From Sinotaia quadrata (taxonomy: Eukaryota; Mollusca; Gastropoda; Architaenioglossa; Viviparidae): a DNA stretch of 64,000 nucleotides. A program made the position numbers and the translations under genes. The stretch lies in the NCBI GenBank assembly GCA_028829895.1, contig CM054178.1, positions 67,012,835-67,076,834 on the forward strand. Direction: 5' to 3'. Below, one piece after another: positions 35,851 through 47,862 of the stretch. Position 1 is the stretch's first letter, and the number at the start of each line of letters is the position of its first letter. The notes beneath the pieces were generated by a model. It was not told the DNA's origin, ran no database searches, and worked only from the letters and a program-made list of their open reading frames with translations.

Positions 35851-36146
35851 AAGTCTCATAATGATGGCACTAAGAAGAAAACATAAATTACATTTTTTAA
35901 AAATCATTTCGTGTATTTGCTCTCAGAAATAAGCATAGGGGAAATTTTCTACGTCACTATAGTCACGTGCCTGGTGACTGCCAATGGGATTCTGCTTTTT
36001 TGCCTGTGTTGACAGCAATAAAATAGACATATTGCCTTATTTTGTTCCTGTTGAGGCCCTAAACAACAAGCACAGGAAAGGTATTAAGTTTTAAAAGTTA
36101 TATTTAATTATTAATGTGTTAATAAAGCAACATTAACCTACGATAT

Positions 36147-36316
<170 letters not shown>

Positions 36317-36563
36317 ATCGACTTATTGCTAAGGTGAACGACCTCAGATTTTTGGCACGTAAACTTACAATCTCCTAACAAATCTCTAGCGTCAAGTTGT
36401 TAGTCTTTGCCACTACACACAAACACATACTGGCACCGCTTCTATATGCTCGTTCAGTAGTCTAGAGGTGAAAATTAAAAAAAGAATCAATAAAAACCCA
36501 AAGAAATAGGCAACGTTCTTTTCCTTTCTGATCAGAGAATACCTAATATAAAATACAAAAAAA

Positions 36564-36632
<69 letters not shown>

Positions 36633-36648
36633 TGTGTGTGTGTGTGTG
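36564..36648. repeat. (GT)n microsatellite
   Basis: Interrupted by single TA and TC steps. Confidence 0.97.
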
Positions 36649-36769
36649 CACGTATTCTGCTTATTACTATTATTATTACATTTGTCCTCATTTCATTTAT
36701 TGTCGTCTCATTCATTTAATCCAAACTGTCTGGTACTAAACAGATCGCGCAAAGATTTGAGGTCAAGTT

Positions 36770-37335
36770 AAACGAAACTATAATAATTATGTAACAATGT
36801 GTTACCGTTAAAGAAACCATAATATACAAGGATGTGTTACTATTATACGAAATTACAATGTGTAACAATGCTTTACTATTAAACGAAATTATAATACGTC
36901 ACAAGTCACAACTAGTATTTGAACAATTTGTTACTATTATACGAATATAATAATAAGTCCAATGCGTTATTATTAAACGAAATTACAATGAGTAACAAGG
37001 CGTTGCTATTAAACAAAACTATATATGTAATAATGTATTATTACTATACGAAACTATAATAGGTAACAATTTGTTACTATTAAACGAAAATAAAATATGT
37101 CACAATGCGTTATTATTAAACGAAATTATGTGTAACAATGCGTTACTATTAAACGAAATTATAATGTGTAACAATGCGTTACTATTAAACGAAATTATAA
37201 TGTGTAACAATGCGTTACTATTAAACGAAATTATAATGTGTAACAATGCGTTAATATTAAACGAAATTATAATGTGTAACAATGCGTTAATATTAATCGA
37301 AATTATAATAACAATGCGTTAATATTAAACAAAAC
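36770..37335. repeat. 36-bp minisatellite, homogeneous toward its right end
   Basis: The unit begins taacaatgcgttactattaa and ends with gaaattataatgtg. The left copies are diverged (36770-37090) and the right copies are nearly identical. The 36-bp period yields an artefactual 83-codon frame. Confidence 0.95.
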
Positions 37336-37539
37336 TAAGCGACTTATTTTTCATTGTCTCCTATTTTGTTCATTGCATGTGTATGAATTTTTCTTTCTCG
37401 TGTCTCGTCGCTTGTCTGCCGTTCTCAACGACGCTTTACTTTTTCTTGTTTTGGAGTAAAACCTCTTTCATAGAGTAACCTCCAATTTACCTTAATATTC
37501 CAGAGAGTTATGACTGGTGTTTTGTGTTTAATAACAACA

Positions 37540-37627
37540 TGTTGTGACATGTTATAGTTTCATTTAAAAGTTACACATTGTTACATATTATTATTTCGTA
37601 CAATAGAAACGCATTGTGGTACATTAC
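37540..37627. repeat. Inverted copies of the 36-bp repeat
   Basis: The reverse complement gives acaatgcgtttctattgtac and then ataatatgtaacaatgtg, the same unit as the array at 36770-37335. About two diverged copies, about 200 bp from the array in opposite orientation. Confidence 0.85.
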
Positions 37628-38219
37628 AATAGTGTATTCTCTTTTGTAAGTCATGGCATAGTGAGTGTACTAGACAAAAGGCAAAATAGAAAAAGTAAAA
37701 TCACAAACAGAGCCTCTGACAACAGACGAACCATGAAAAAAATATCGTACAACTACATGAAACCAGATGATACATGAAAAAGGAAAAACAACAAAAAACA
37801 GATGAGACACAACAAACCAATTTCAGAAGTTGCCCACACAAACACACTCACGAGGACCCCATTATCTCAATGAATATACATGCCACAAAAATCAATGTTA
37901 TCGATAGTGTTTATGTCTATCGTATAATCAACGGAATTTTTAATTATCAAGCAATCAATATTATTATTATAAATGACAGGTCGATGAAATTATTTTTATT
38001 TTACCAACCCGAAGGTTCGCGATGATGGTTCCTCGTTTAGCTGATTTGGTCCGCTTGTCGACCGCATGCAAGCATTGCCCTTCTAGTGGCCCGTATTCGA
38101 TAGCACGAGAGTTTAAATGGTTCACGTTCCAGAAAGGCTTTTGACTCAAATCATAATATAAATTATTTTTTGTATTTATGTGACAAAGGTTGTTATGTCT
38201 CGTGATTCACACACACAAA

Positions 38220-38268
<49 letters not shown>

Positions 38269-38683
38269 GAGTGAAGAGAACCTAATTCGCCCGAGCAGAG
38301 TCGCACAGGAAAAAGCAAAAGTGACGCACAGCTTTCTTGAAAGTTGTAATTTGTACAACTGTAATTAAAGTTTGTCCATCGTTCGTCTATTGGTTCTTTT
38401 CGCACGCGCGTGGAAAATATGCGTGTGAAAAAAATTTTAAAAAGAGAAAGGTGAAACAACGTTCAACGCATTAACAATATGGATACAGCTTCTTAAAGTT
38501 TTGCTTCGTTTTATATCGTTTTTTTTTCTCTGTTCGTTTTTCTGCTTGTTTGTTTTAGCACCATGATCAGATTAATAACTTTCACAGCTTTTGGTCAGAA
38601 TTATAGTCCTGGAAAAAAACATTCTTTCAGTTTAAATTAAAAGTGCAATAAAAACATAAGTGCAACTTAACATATGATTGGCG
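37628..38683. other. No gene recognised; holds a CT/CA microsatellite and a weak tRNA-like stretch
   Basis: (CT)n(CA)n lies at 38219-38268. At 38031-38110, tttagctgatttggtccgc resembles a pol III A box and gtattcgatagcacgag loosely resembles a B box and acceptor end. A SINE head is possible, but a full cloverleaf cannot be drawn. Confidence 0.4.
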
Positions 38684-38756
<73 letters not shown>

Positions 38757-38764
38757 TGTGTGTG
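38684..38764. repeat. (GT)n microsatellite
   Basis: About 39 GT units with one TA interruption. Confidence 0.98.
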
Positions 38765-38934
38765 GATTTGTGACATTATTCTGACAGTACTTCGTCATCG
38801 TGTAGCATTAACCTCTCGATCTTGGCGTGTTTCATTAAGAAGAGTGATTGTGTGCTGGGATATTTCTGGGGGAAATGTCTGCAATTACAGTGTCAATAGG
38901 TCCTCTCTCGCTTGCAGTTGGCATAAAACGCACA

Positions 38935-39470
38935 TCGACGTAAGATAGGTCGACAAAACCCCAAACAAATAAACGTAAATTATGTTTGAAAAAACAACAA
39001 ATAAATGTAAGATAGTTAGACAAGTAACCCAAACAAATAAACGTAAATTATGTTTGGAAAAACCCAAATAGATGTAAGATAGTTCGACAAAGCCCCAAAT
39101 AAAATAACCGTAAATTATGTTTGGAAAAACCCAAGTAGACGTAAGATAGGTCGACAAAACCCCAAACAAATAAATGTAAATTAGTTGGGGGAAAAAACCC
39201 AAATAGACGGTGAAAGGCTCAAAATCGACGTACGATAGGTCGGAGGAAACAAAGTCAACATAAGACAGGTCGACTAAAAACAAAATCAATGTAAAAAAGG
39301 TCAGCCAAACTCCCCCAAATCAACGTCAGATAGATTGGAAAAATCCCATATCAATGTAAGATGGGTTGGCAAAGAAACCATAATCGATGTAAGGTAGATA
39401 GGCAAAAACAATCAATGTACAATAGTCTGCCAAAACACCAAAATCAGTGCAAAATAGATCGGCAAAAAGC
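38935..39470. repeat. Diverged minisatellite
   Basis: Recurring aaacaaataaacgtaaatta and gtaagataggtcgacaaaac blocks at roughly 30-60 bp spacing. It is more degenerate to the right. Minus-strand open frames here are read-through. Confidence 0.85.
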
Positions 39471-39661
39471 TCAAAATCGCACGTGTGTATGTGTCTCGGT
39501 GTCTGTGGCTATGTCACTCTGTGTGTAAAATATATCATTCCATCATTAAAAGTCTTAAACATTGAAACAGTTGGAAGTGCATTCTTAAGATTGGTGCGAG
39601 CGATAAAGAAGGGAGTATGTTTTATCTTTAGTAATGTCTACCTACCCATGTCTTGTGTTAT

Positions 39662-40035
39662 TGGCATGACGTATTTGTATGACTAACCAATCGCATGTTC
39701 GCAATGTATGACGTACATTTGCATGACTAACCAAATGCATGTTCGCATGGTATGACGTACATTTGCATGACTAACCAATCGCATGTTCGCATGGTATGAC
39801 GTACATTTGCATGACTAACCAATCGCTTGTTCGCATTATATGACGTACGCTTGCATGACTAACCAATCGCATGTTCGCATAGTATGACGTACATTTGCAT
39901 GACTAACCAATTGCATGTTCGCATGGTATGACGTACATTTATATGACTAACCAATTGTATGTTCGCATGGTATGACGTACATTTACATGACTAACCAATT
40001 GTATGTTCGCATGGTATGGCATAGGTTTGCATGCT
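39662..40035. repeat. 44-bp minisatellite, about 8 copies, with octamer motifs
   Basis: The unit begins atgacgtacatttgcatgac and continues taaccaatcgcatgttcgca. Four copies keep ATTTGCAT, the reverse complement of the POU octamer ATGCAAAT, at 39717, 39761, 39805 and 39893. Every copy also has a ccaat motif. Confidence 0.95.
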
Positions 40036-40099
40036 TAATCACTTCTTTAGTTCTTACTACTGTGGTTGACGTAGGCCTACATTTCCATGGCAAACAATT

Positions 40100-40450
40100 T
40101 ACTAATTACACAGATAAGTAAATTTATAAGTGAGCAAGCCAAAATTTTATCCATGTTACTAGTCAAACCTAAACGAGCCATAGAAAAGTAAGACAAATAT
40201 CTTTTTTCATGTAATTAGTAAGAACTAAACTAGCCATATGTAAATTAACTTAAACAGAGAAAATTAAAATATTTTTATAAAAGGCTAGCTAGGACAAATA
40301 GGAGGGTCTATATAATAAGTCATGTCTATACTAATTCATGCAATTAGCCAAGTTAAACTAATCATGTAAAATTGGATTGAATAAAATATATTATTTTCTT
40401 TGTAATTAGCCAAACCTAACCTAGTCATGTAGAGTTAGAATGGCTAGTTG
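40100..40450. repeat. Very diverged tandem repeat, about 80-100 bp unit
   Basis: Recurring catgtaattagccaaacctaa-like blocks near 40160, 40210, 40340 and 40405, with intervening aaaatttt/aaaatatt. An old array. Confidence 0.6.
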
Positions 40451-41357
40451 TTTCGTCTATGAGAGAGAGTGTGTGTGGGGAGGTGTCTTATTTAGTTATG
40501 GCTGTGGACACACTAATACACTAAGATCAGCTAAACGACCAGTATCAGAAACATTCATGATAAAATTATTTAAAGGGCAGGTAACTACAAGCGAGGGACT
40601 AATAAACTCTTCTTAAGTACCCTTGCACCCAAAGTACATTTTCCTTTATCACTCCGAAAAACGAAAATCTCCCTTTCTGCACGCACGCCTGTCCGCAAAA
40701 TCATTGAACGTTGGAAGTGAACGTAATGCAAAAATAAACTAGCCAATCAAATTTGTCTTACCCATGTTACCCAATTATGCATGACTACTTTGTTGTTGTT
40801 TTTTAGTCAATGCGTGATTTACACTCCGTTTGAAAGTAAATTCCGTTCGAGTCTTGAATAATGTCGTCCTTAATTTTAAATTGTCAGCTATTGATTCAAT
40901 GCTTGCCTAGTGAAGTAAAAACCTTTCAGCTATAATTGCAACTGTTAAGGTCATATATGAATGTACATATCACGCATGTATTTAATGACTGTACGACTTC
41001 GATGGAAACAACGTGACCATTTGATGTTTGCGAGATACGCCATACATTTCATCTACACGCGAGCCCGCTAACAGGCTAACACACTGGTATAAGCAGTTAG
41101 ACGACTTAGATTCTAGTAAATGGCAAGCGTGAGTTCTGAACAGTTTTCCCGGTGGTGGTGATGGTGGTGGTCTTTTCTTTGTTTGTTTTCTTTTTAAATG
41201 ATTTTTAGTTAGGCATTGATTGGTGTCAACAAACTCTCGTGGGATCAATGAATGAAAGAGAGTATTTTTTAATTTTACTTTTCTGACGCTGAAATGGAAA
41301 CTGCAGAGAAGTTAAAGACAACTGATGATTCCAACAGTTTTACAAAATCCTTGTACA
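40451..41357. other. No gene recognised
   Basis: No recognisable content. A GGT/GAT triplet patch lies at 41150-41172. Confidence 0.5.
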
Positions 41358-41388
41358 TATGCACTCACACAAATATACTCACACATAT

Positions 41389-41433
<45 letters not shown>

Positions 41434-41648
41434 TACACGTATGCACTCACACATGCACGCACATTCACACATATACGCTCACACACGTAATACTCACACA
41501 AATACACTCACACACATTGCACACACGCATACACTTAACACTCACATACAATCACTCACAAACAAACACACACATAAGCAACCACATAAATATTATTCGT
41601 TCACACCATCACATTCACACAAACATGCGTGCAATCACACATGCACTC

Positions 41649-41693
<45 letters not shown>

Positions 41694-41785
41694 TGTGTGT
41701 TTTACTGATAGACAAATAAGCATACGCGCGCGTGCGCGCACACACACACATAAATACTGACAGACAACCGTACACGCACGCACAC
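41358..41785. repeat. CA-rich tract ending in GT and alternating GC/CA runs
   Basis: (CA)n at 41390-41428, scattered CACA/TACA to 41640, (TA)(GT)n at 41648-41700, then cgcgcgcgtgcgcgcacaca at about 41725, a strictly alternating purine-pyrimidine stretch. Open frames full of His/Thr or Val/Cys are artefacts. Confidence 0.9.
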
Positions 41786-42335
41786 GTATACTCCTCTCTT
41801 CAAGCCTGAGAAAAAAAGGGTGCACCCGTTACATTGTTCCGGGGCCCATGGAGCTCAAATGGGGTCCCCATGAAGGGGAAATATTTTTTTAATTTACAAA
41901 ACCAAATTTCTGAAAAAGAAAAACAGTATTGGGTATATACTTCATACTTTGTGTGTATAGGAAAACCGCTTAACAGCCTTGTTTGACATAACCTATGAAA
42001 AACTACACGTGTTGAACTTTGTATAAGGGCCCACACACCTTCTTTGTAAGGGGCTCCGGACTTTCTCTCGGCGGCCCTGCCTCTCTCTCGTAAATACAAA
42101 CACTTTCATAAACACGCATATATTCACATAGTTACAGACATTTACAGCAACAAACACTCGTGCGCGCGCTAACGCATATGCAGATAAACGCGTGTTTTTT
42201 TCCTATTCATACACTCAGAAAATCACATTTGCACACACACACACACACACTTCATTTACTCACGTACAAACTTTTAAACACACATTCTAACATATACCCA
42301 CACAGTGAAGCACATTTTCTCACACATTCGCTCGT

Positions 42336-42377
<42 letters not shown>

Positions 42378-43054
42378 CAAACGCACTCTCACCCATATAA
42401 TTTACTCTAAAACGCACGCACACCAACTAGCCTACCTACCTACACTCACTCACAAACGCATATAAATTCACACGTATTCTCTCACGCTCTAACGAGACCC
42501 GCACTCACGTACGCACTGATCGAGACTCGGCATGCGGTCTTTGTGTCTCCATAACCTATTGTTAAACATCAAAGCTTATAATCCAGCTCAGAGCGGTTTC
42601 AGGCGCTCGCGCTCGCCTCCAACGAATGTTTAACAGGCTAATTACGGGGTTACTTTAAAAAAAGAAACAGAAAAAAGACGGTGGGAGGATGGAGAGAAGA
42701 GCACTTTAATAAATAGTGCAGCTCGCAGCGTTTTCTCTATTGCGTGCGCATGAATTCCCTTTTGGCTGATAATCCCAACGTCAGTGAGGTGTACCAGGGA
42801 GAGGTGTGTGGAATTAAATATTGACCCAAAAATGATATTATTTATTTTTCCTTTCTTTTTTTCTTACCCCCTCCCCTTCCCACACCTCTTGTCTGCACTC
42901 ACCATCAAGGGCTGACTGGTAATCTTTGTCGACGATTGGTCAGACTCTTAATGAGTCTCGCGCAAACAAGCGTTCTTCTTTCAGAGGCAATATTAATGCT
43001 TGCGTGAAAACGCCTATTGACACATACTAGTTGAGACATCTTTGGGGACTGGAT
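41786..43054. other. No gene recognised; further CA microsatellites
   Basis: 41820-42085 is richer in GC and G/C runs (ggggcccatgg, ggcggccctgcc) and looks like part of an unidentified interspersed repeat. CA runs lie at 42229-42251 and 42338-42374. 42530-42790 is GC-richer unique DNA. Confidence 0.45.
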
Positions 43055-43724
43055 TTATTGAAACATGCCAGTGGGACAGCCTGTGGAAAAGGATTAATTT
43101 ATTACACACCAGAATGGCAGCCCGCGGGACAGAATTAATTTACAACGCAAATAGAACTGACCTTGGCACAGGATTACTTTACAATGCCAGTAGAAATTAC
43201 TTTGGCACAGGATTACTTTATAATGCCAGTAGAAATTACTTTGGCACAGGTTTAATTTACATTGCCAGTAGAAATTACTTTGGCACAGGATTAATTTACA
43301 ATGCTAGTAGAAATTACTTTGGCACAGGATTAATTTACATTGCCAGTAGAAATTACTTTGGCACAGGTTTAATTTACATTGCCAGTAGAAATTACTTTGG
43401 CACAGGATTAATTTACAATGCTAGTAGAACTGCCTTTGGTGAGGGATTAATTTACAACGCCAGTAAAACTGACTGGTACAGGATTAATTTATACACAGAA
43501 ATACGACTAACTTTGGCACAGGATTAATTTACGATACCTACAGAACTGACTTTGGTACAGGATTAATTTATACACAGAAATACGACTAACTTTGGCACAG
43601 GATTAATTTATACACACAAGTGGGACAAACTTTGGAACATGACTAATTTACAGACGACTATAGGATTTCCTTTGGAACATAATTTACACAAGTACCAAGA
43701 GTACAAATTTTGGGACAATATTCA
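43055..43724. repeat. 39-bp minisatellite
   Basis: The unit is near ttactttggcacaggattaa plus tttacattgccagtagaaa. About 10 good copies, and then a more diverged section (43480-43724) with acacagaaatacgac-type variants. The 39-bp period gives an artefactual 161-codon frame. Confidence 0.95.
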
Positions 43725-43730
43725 TTTACG

Positions 43731-43928
43731 AAACAGTGGTGGTGGTGGTGGTCCAAAAAGCTCTAAGCGCTGACAGCCATCGCCGCTAAGGTCAAAATTG
43801 CGTGAGGTAGGCGGGAGGGATGGGATGAGTGTGGAGGCAGGGATCGATGGAGAAAAATGCCAATGACCGAGGATGGAGCCCGTGTTCTCCTGCAAGAGTC
43901 TGAATCTCAGCCAGGATGTACCCATTAG
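43731..43928. mobile_element. 198-bp insertion inside the 39/40-bp array
   Basis: Flanked by TTTACG at 43725-43730 and 43929-43934. Deleting it restores the array phase. It begins aaacagtggtggtggtggtg and is GC-richer than the array. A small SINE or MITE is likely, with GGT repeats near one end. No pol III boxes or terminal inverted repeats were found. The 6-bp duplication could partly be chance, because the unit contains tttac. Confidence 0.6.
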
Positions 43929-44215
43929 TTTACGCAAGCCAGTAGGACAACGCTTGGAACAGGATTCTTTTGCGCAAGCCAGTAGGACAACGTCTGGGAC
44001 AGGATGCTTTTGCGCAAGCCAGTAGGACAACGTATGGGACAGGATGCTTTTGCGCAAGCCAGTAAGACAACGTTGGGGGGTCGTATTCTTTTACACAAGC
44101 CAGTAGAAAAAGGTCTGGACCCGGATTCATTTGCACAAGCCAGTAAGACAATGTTTGAGACATTTTTTTTTGGAACAAGCCAACAGGACTCCCTTTGGGA
44201 CAGGAAATCATTGAC
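43929..44215. repeat. 40-bp minisatellite related to the 39-bp array
   Basis: The unit is near caagccagtaggacaacgtc plus tgggacaggatgcttttgcg. It shares gccagtag and ggacaggat with the 39-bp unit to its left and is joined to it by intermediate copies, so both are one family that diverged along the array. Confidence 0.92.
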
Positions 44216-46063
44216 ACATGAAGGTACAAACATCATGGATGCAGGATTGATTAGCATTAGTCAGTACGAGCTTGCAGATTCCTCAATGTTAATTAATTAA
44301 TTAATGAAAACCTTCCTTGAGTAAATCTAATACTCAACTGCAATTTATATTCTACACAGAATGTTCATTAAGGTGGGGGAGGGGGATTCTTTCTCCTCCC
44401 TCCCTCCCTCTCTCTTTCTCTCTCTCTCTCTACTTGTTCATTTAACATCACTGCATTCGGATCAAATTTAGCCAGTGAAGAATGATATAGACAGGGCTAA
44501 AACAGAGATTCTGTTGACGTTTTAAGTACTAGACTGCTATGACTTGTCTGAAAATTTCTTTTGATTTTTAAGTATTAGATTGTTGTGGTGTCTGAAAGTT
44601 TCTTCTAATTTTTAAATACTAGATTGCCATCATTCGTATGAACGTTTCTTTTGATGTTTCAGTACTAAATTGTTCTAATGTGTATTTTGTGATGAATTGC
44701 TGTTTTAAAGTAATAAACTATTGTCACGTGACCAGTTCTGAGTCTCAAGTGACGATTTAAAGTACTATATTGTGACGCGATACTTCTGAATTTCTAGTGA
44801 CGTTTTGATTATTTTTGAGGTGCAGTTGACGTCTTTGCTCAGATTTTGATAACGTGTCGTAATCATTTCAAAGTGAGTTTTGGTATTGGTTATTTGTCTG
44901 AGATGATATACGCAGATGTGCGTCCAGAGTTGCGTCCCTTTACTAGGATATTACTGACACGAATTCAATCCTGAATTTCTGTTACTGACCATTGATTGCT
45001 GCCTTTCTTTTCCTGTTTACCTGTTCTCCAGATTCGCCTGTTATGCACTACACAATAGACCGGAAGCAATCATAGCGAAACACTGGCATTTTGGAAATTA
45101 AACGTAATGGTCAGTCAGTCATCGCAGAAAACTCTTTATCTGACATCATCATCACTCACAAGAGTCATTTGCATAATAGTTCGGAGTGGGGGGAGGGAAG
45201 TATTCATCTAAACAATTATTTAAGAATACCTTTCGTAAATTGTTTGCAGAATGCCTCCACAATTAAAGCATAATCTAGTGTGGACAGTGTTCACACATCG
45301 ATTGCCTCCCTCTAATGGATAAATAGTGTTTGAACACTATTGTAGTTCTATACAAGGGTTATCAACTTTAATTTACATTTAGCAAAATCAAATAGATCTA
45401 TTCGACTACATATATACGATATATATTTCTACCGCCCATTCACCAGCCCCCGCAGACATTTTCTGTCGAATTGCGTGCTGCAGTAATCAAAACTAGAGGA
45501 GATCTCTACTTCCAAATTTGCGCCGATCATTGACGTGGAAACAATTACGTCCGTGATGACAAGAGCGTGACGTTGACTTTTGCGTTGGACAAACTTCGCT
45601 CCCTGCGTATCTGATGTCACGAACTGACCCTTGCTGTTGTCTGAGTCAGTTAATTTTTTCTCTCTCCCCACTTTGTTTATTTTATAATATATTTTTTCAT
45701 AATTTACAATGTTGCACATTGTTGTATACATTTTCTTCTTTAGCCCAATGCTAACAAAGTCATTATTAGATTTCTTGTCGCGTTCAGCAAATCTCCTGCG
45801 GGAGAATAGAAAGAATCTATATTTAATCTAGCTGTTTGAAAACTTGCATAATAAAAACAAGAGAATAAACTTCTTGAAATGATTAAGACCATTGTAGATA
45901 TTTTTTGTTAAAAACGGTGAATGTGAATGTCTTTCTCTACTTCCGTGTGCGTGAATGTCTTTCTCTACTTCCGTGTGCGTGAATCAAGACCTTCGATATC
46001 ACACTAGGCAGTCGAAAAAGATGGAGTGGTTTGTTGTTTTTTTATGTGCAGGAGTTGTTAGTA
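44216..46063. other. No gene recognised
   Basis: Holds an AATT run (44284-44306), a CT run (44395-44432), the diverged repeat listed next, and a 28-bp duplication (45935-45985). A 100-codon minus-strand frame at 45429-45731 is unrecognised. Confidence 0.45.
44515..44820. repeat. Diverged tandem repeat, about 55-65 bp unit
   Basis: Recurring tttttaagtactagattgct and a tctgaaagtttcttttgat-like block. About five copies. Confidence 0.75.
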
Positions 46064-46850
46064 TTTCCTGTTACTTTAGCGGTTGTCTTCTTTATTTTTA
46101 AGTGAAGTAGTATTTTAATTTTTAAGTGAAGTAGTATTTTAATTTTTAAGTGAAGTAGTATTTTAATTTTTAAGTGAAGTAGTATTTTAATTTTTTTTTT
46201 TTTGCGGGGTTGGGGGTGCGGAATGTGTGTGTGCGTGTATGTGTGTGATAATTTTTTTGATTGATTTTTAGTGTATTCTGTTTTCAGTTCATCTAAAAAT
46301 ACAATGTGTTAATCAACATGGTTAAGGTGGTGGTGGAGTTGTTCGTCGTCTTGTGGTGGTCGTAGTCAAAGAAGCATATTGTTTACTCTCTTTAATTATG
46401 TAATGCAATTATATTCTATAGTGTCTCTCTTTAATTATGTAATGCACTTATATCCTATATTGACTCTTTTTCCTGTTTCTTTAGAGATTGTCTTGTTCAC
46501 TTTTTATTTGCAATTGTTTTAGGTGCATTCGATTTTTTTCGCGGGGGGGGGGGGGGGGGCGGAGTTCGGGGGGGGGGGATAAATGTGTGTGGGTGTGTGC
46601 GCACGCGCTTATCTTTTGATTTATTCTTACTGTATTCTGTTTTCAGTCCATTAAAAAAAAACATTCGTGGTTTAGTAAAGTAGTACACAGTTTTGATTAG
46701 AACAAACACTATTAAACAACATAATGATAGTGGTCATAGTGGTGGTCCTATGATTTTAGTATAGAAACATATTATTTATTCTCATTTTATGTAATATAAT
46801 ATTATTCTATAGTGATTTTGTAATATAAGAGTATAATCTCTTTAATGATG
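46064..46850. repeat. Tandem segmental duplication, about 400-bp unit
   Basis: 46064-46469 and 46470-46850 align in the same order: tttcctgtt, a tttaattttt or G-rich tract, GT-rich stretch, gtattctgttttcag, GTGGT stretch, and then tatgtaatgcaatta/tatgtaatataata. The second copy has a larger G run (46543-46579), and the copies are well diverged. Confidence 0.7.
46097..46190. repeat. 25-bp tandem repeat, about 4 copies
   Basis: The unit is near tttttaagtgaagtagtatt plus ttaat. It lies inside the first segmental copy and is absent from the second, so it expanded after the duplication. Confidence 0.93.
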
Positions 46851-47509
46851 TAACATAAAACACTATAGAGTCACTTTTGCAAATTAATTGTTTATAAACC
46901 TTTAACGATGTAACATAACATACTATATAGTGGTTTGTGTAGTGTAATTGATTCCTTTCTTGGAAGCTGTAACTTATTATATCATATACTAGATATCTGC
47001 CCACGCTTTGCTAACATAACTGTCGTTTTTTTTCAGAATTTTACTTTAATTATTTTATAGTACTTTTTTATTGCCATGTAAGAGCATACTACAGCATGCC
47101 AAATAAAACCAACGTGTTTTATTTATCTAAGAGTCATGGAAATCTTAACTGCTATTTGGCCAACTTTTATTTGAAAGGTAGATTGAAATTTGATATGGAA
47201 TATGAAAGCACATTGTCCGGTTTCCATTGTGGTCTGGTACCATAGCCTGATTTTGTTTTGTTTTCTTTAAGGCACAGGCATACGGCCAGCAGGCCTACTA
47301 GCCTTTGTGCCAGTGGGAGCTGACAAGTTTGGTGTAGAGAGGAAAACAGAAATGATAAAGGAAGAAAGGAAGTAGGAAAAAGAGAGAGAAAGAGAAAATT
47401 GAGAGCAAAAGTGAGGGGGAGAGAGAGAAAAAGAGGGGGAAACATAGTAAAACCCCATCATATCAACTTATGTGTTGTGGTTATTAATCCAATTAGGACT
47501 CATACCCTG
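46851..47509. other. No gene recognised
   Basis: A stem ggcacaggc / gcctttgtgcc flanks 47271-47312, preceded by a pyrimidine-rich tract and ag like a 3' splice site. The following stretch to 47375 reads open but becomes purine low-complexity. 47335-47445 is GA-rich. Confidence 0.4.
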
Positions 47510-47862
47510 GAGGCCCATTCATAACAGGGCGAGGTTCTCAGTGGATAGTGAGCTACTATCAGACACAGAATAGTTAGGCCTACATTCTTAACAGGGCGAG
47601 GTTCTCAGTGGATAGTGAGTTACTATCAGACACAGAATAGTTAGGCCTACATTCTTAACAGGGCGAGGTTCTCAGTGTATAGTGAGCTACTATCAGACAC
47701 AGAATAGTTAGGCCTACATTCTTAACAGGGCGAGGTTCTCAGTGTATAGTGAGCTACTATCAGACACAGAATAGTTAGGCCTACATTCTTAACAGGGCGA
47801 GGTTCTCAGTGGATAGTGAGCTACTATCAGACACAGAATAATTAGGCCTACATTCTTGCAAT
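47510..47862. repeat. 67-bp minisatellite, about 5 copies
   Basis: The unit begins ggcctacattcttaacaggg and contains ggatagtgagctactatcag. Exact 67-bp steps (47577, 47644). The copies are nearly identical. Each copy carries the small palindromic core atagtgagctactat. Confidence 0.96.

Noticed and set aside
38031..38110. tRNA or tRNA-derived SINE head
   Set aside because: An A-box-like stretch and a short acceptor-like pairing exist, but the T arm does not pair and the B box is poor. It is kept only as a remark.
41294..41719. His/Thr-rich open frames of 127 and 141 codons
   Set aside because: CA-rich low-complexity DNA.
41820..42085. GC-rich block with ggggccc motifs, suspected transposon end
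   Set aside because: It resembles interspersed repeats in composition, but no terminal repeats, target duplication or coding motif could be identified.
43042..43527. 161-codon open frame with 13-residue repeats
   Set aside because: A 39-bp minisatellite read in frame. The units diverge without any sign of protein-level constraint.
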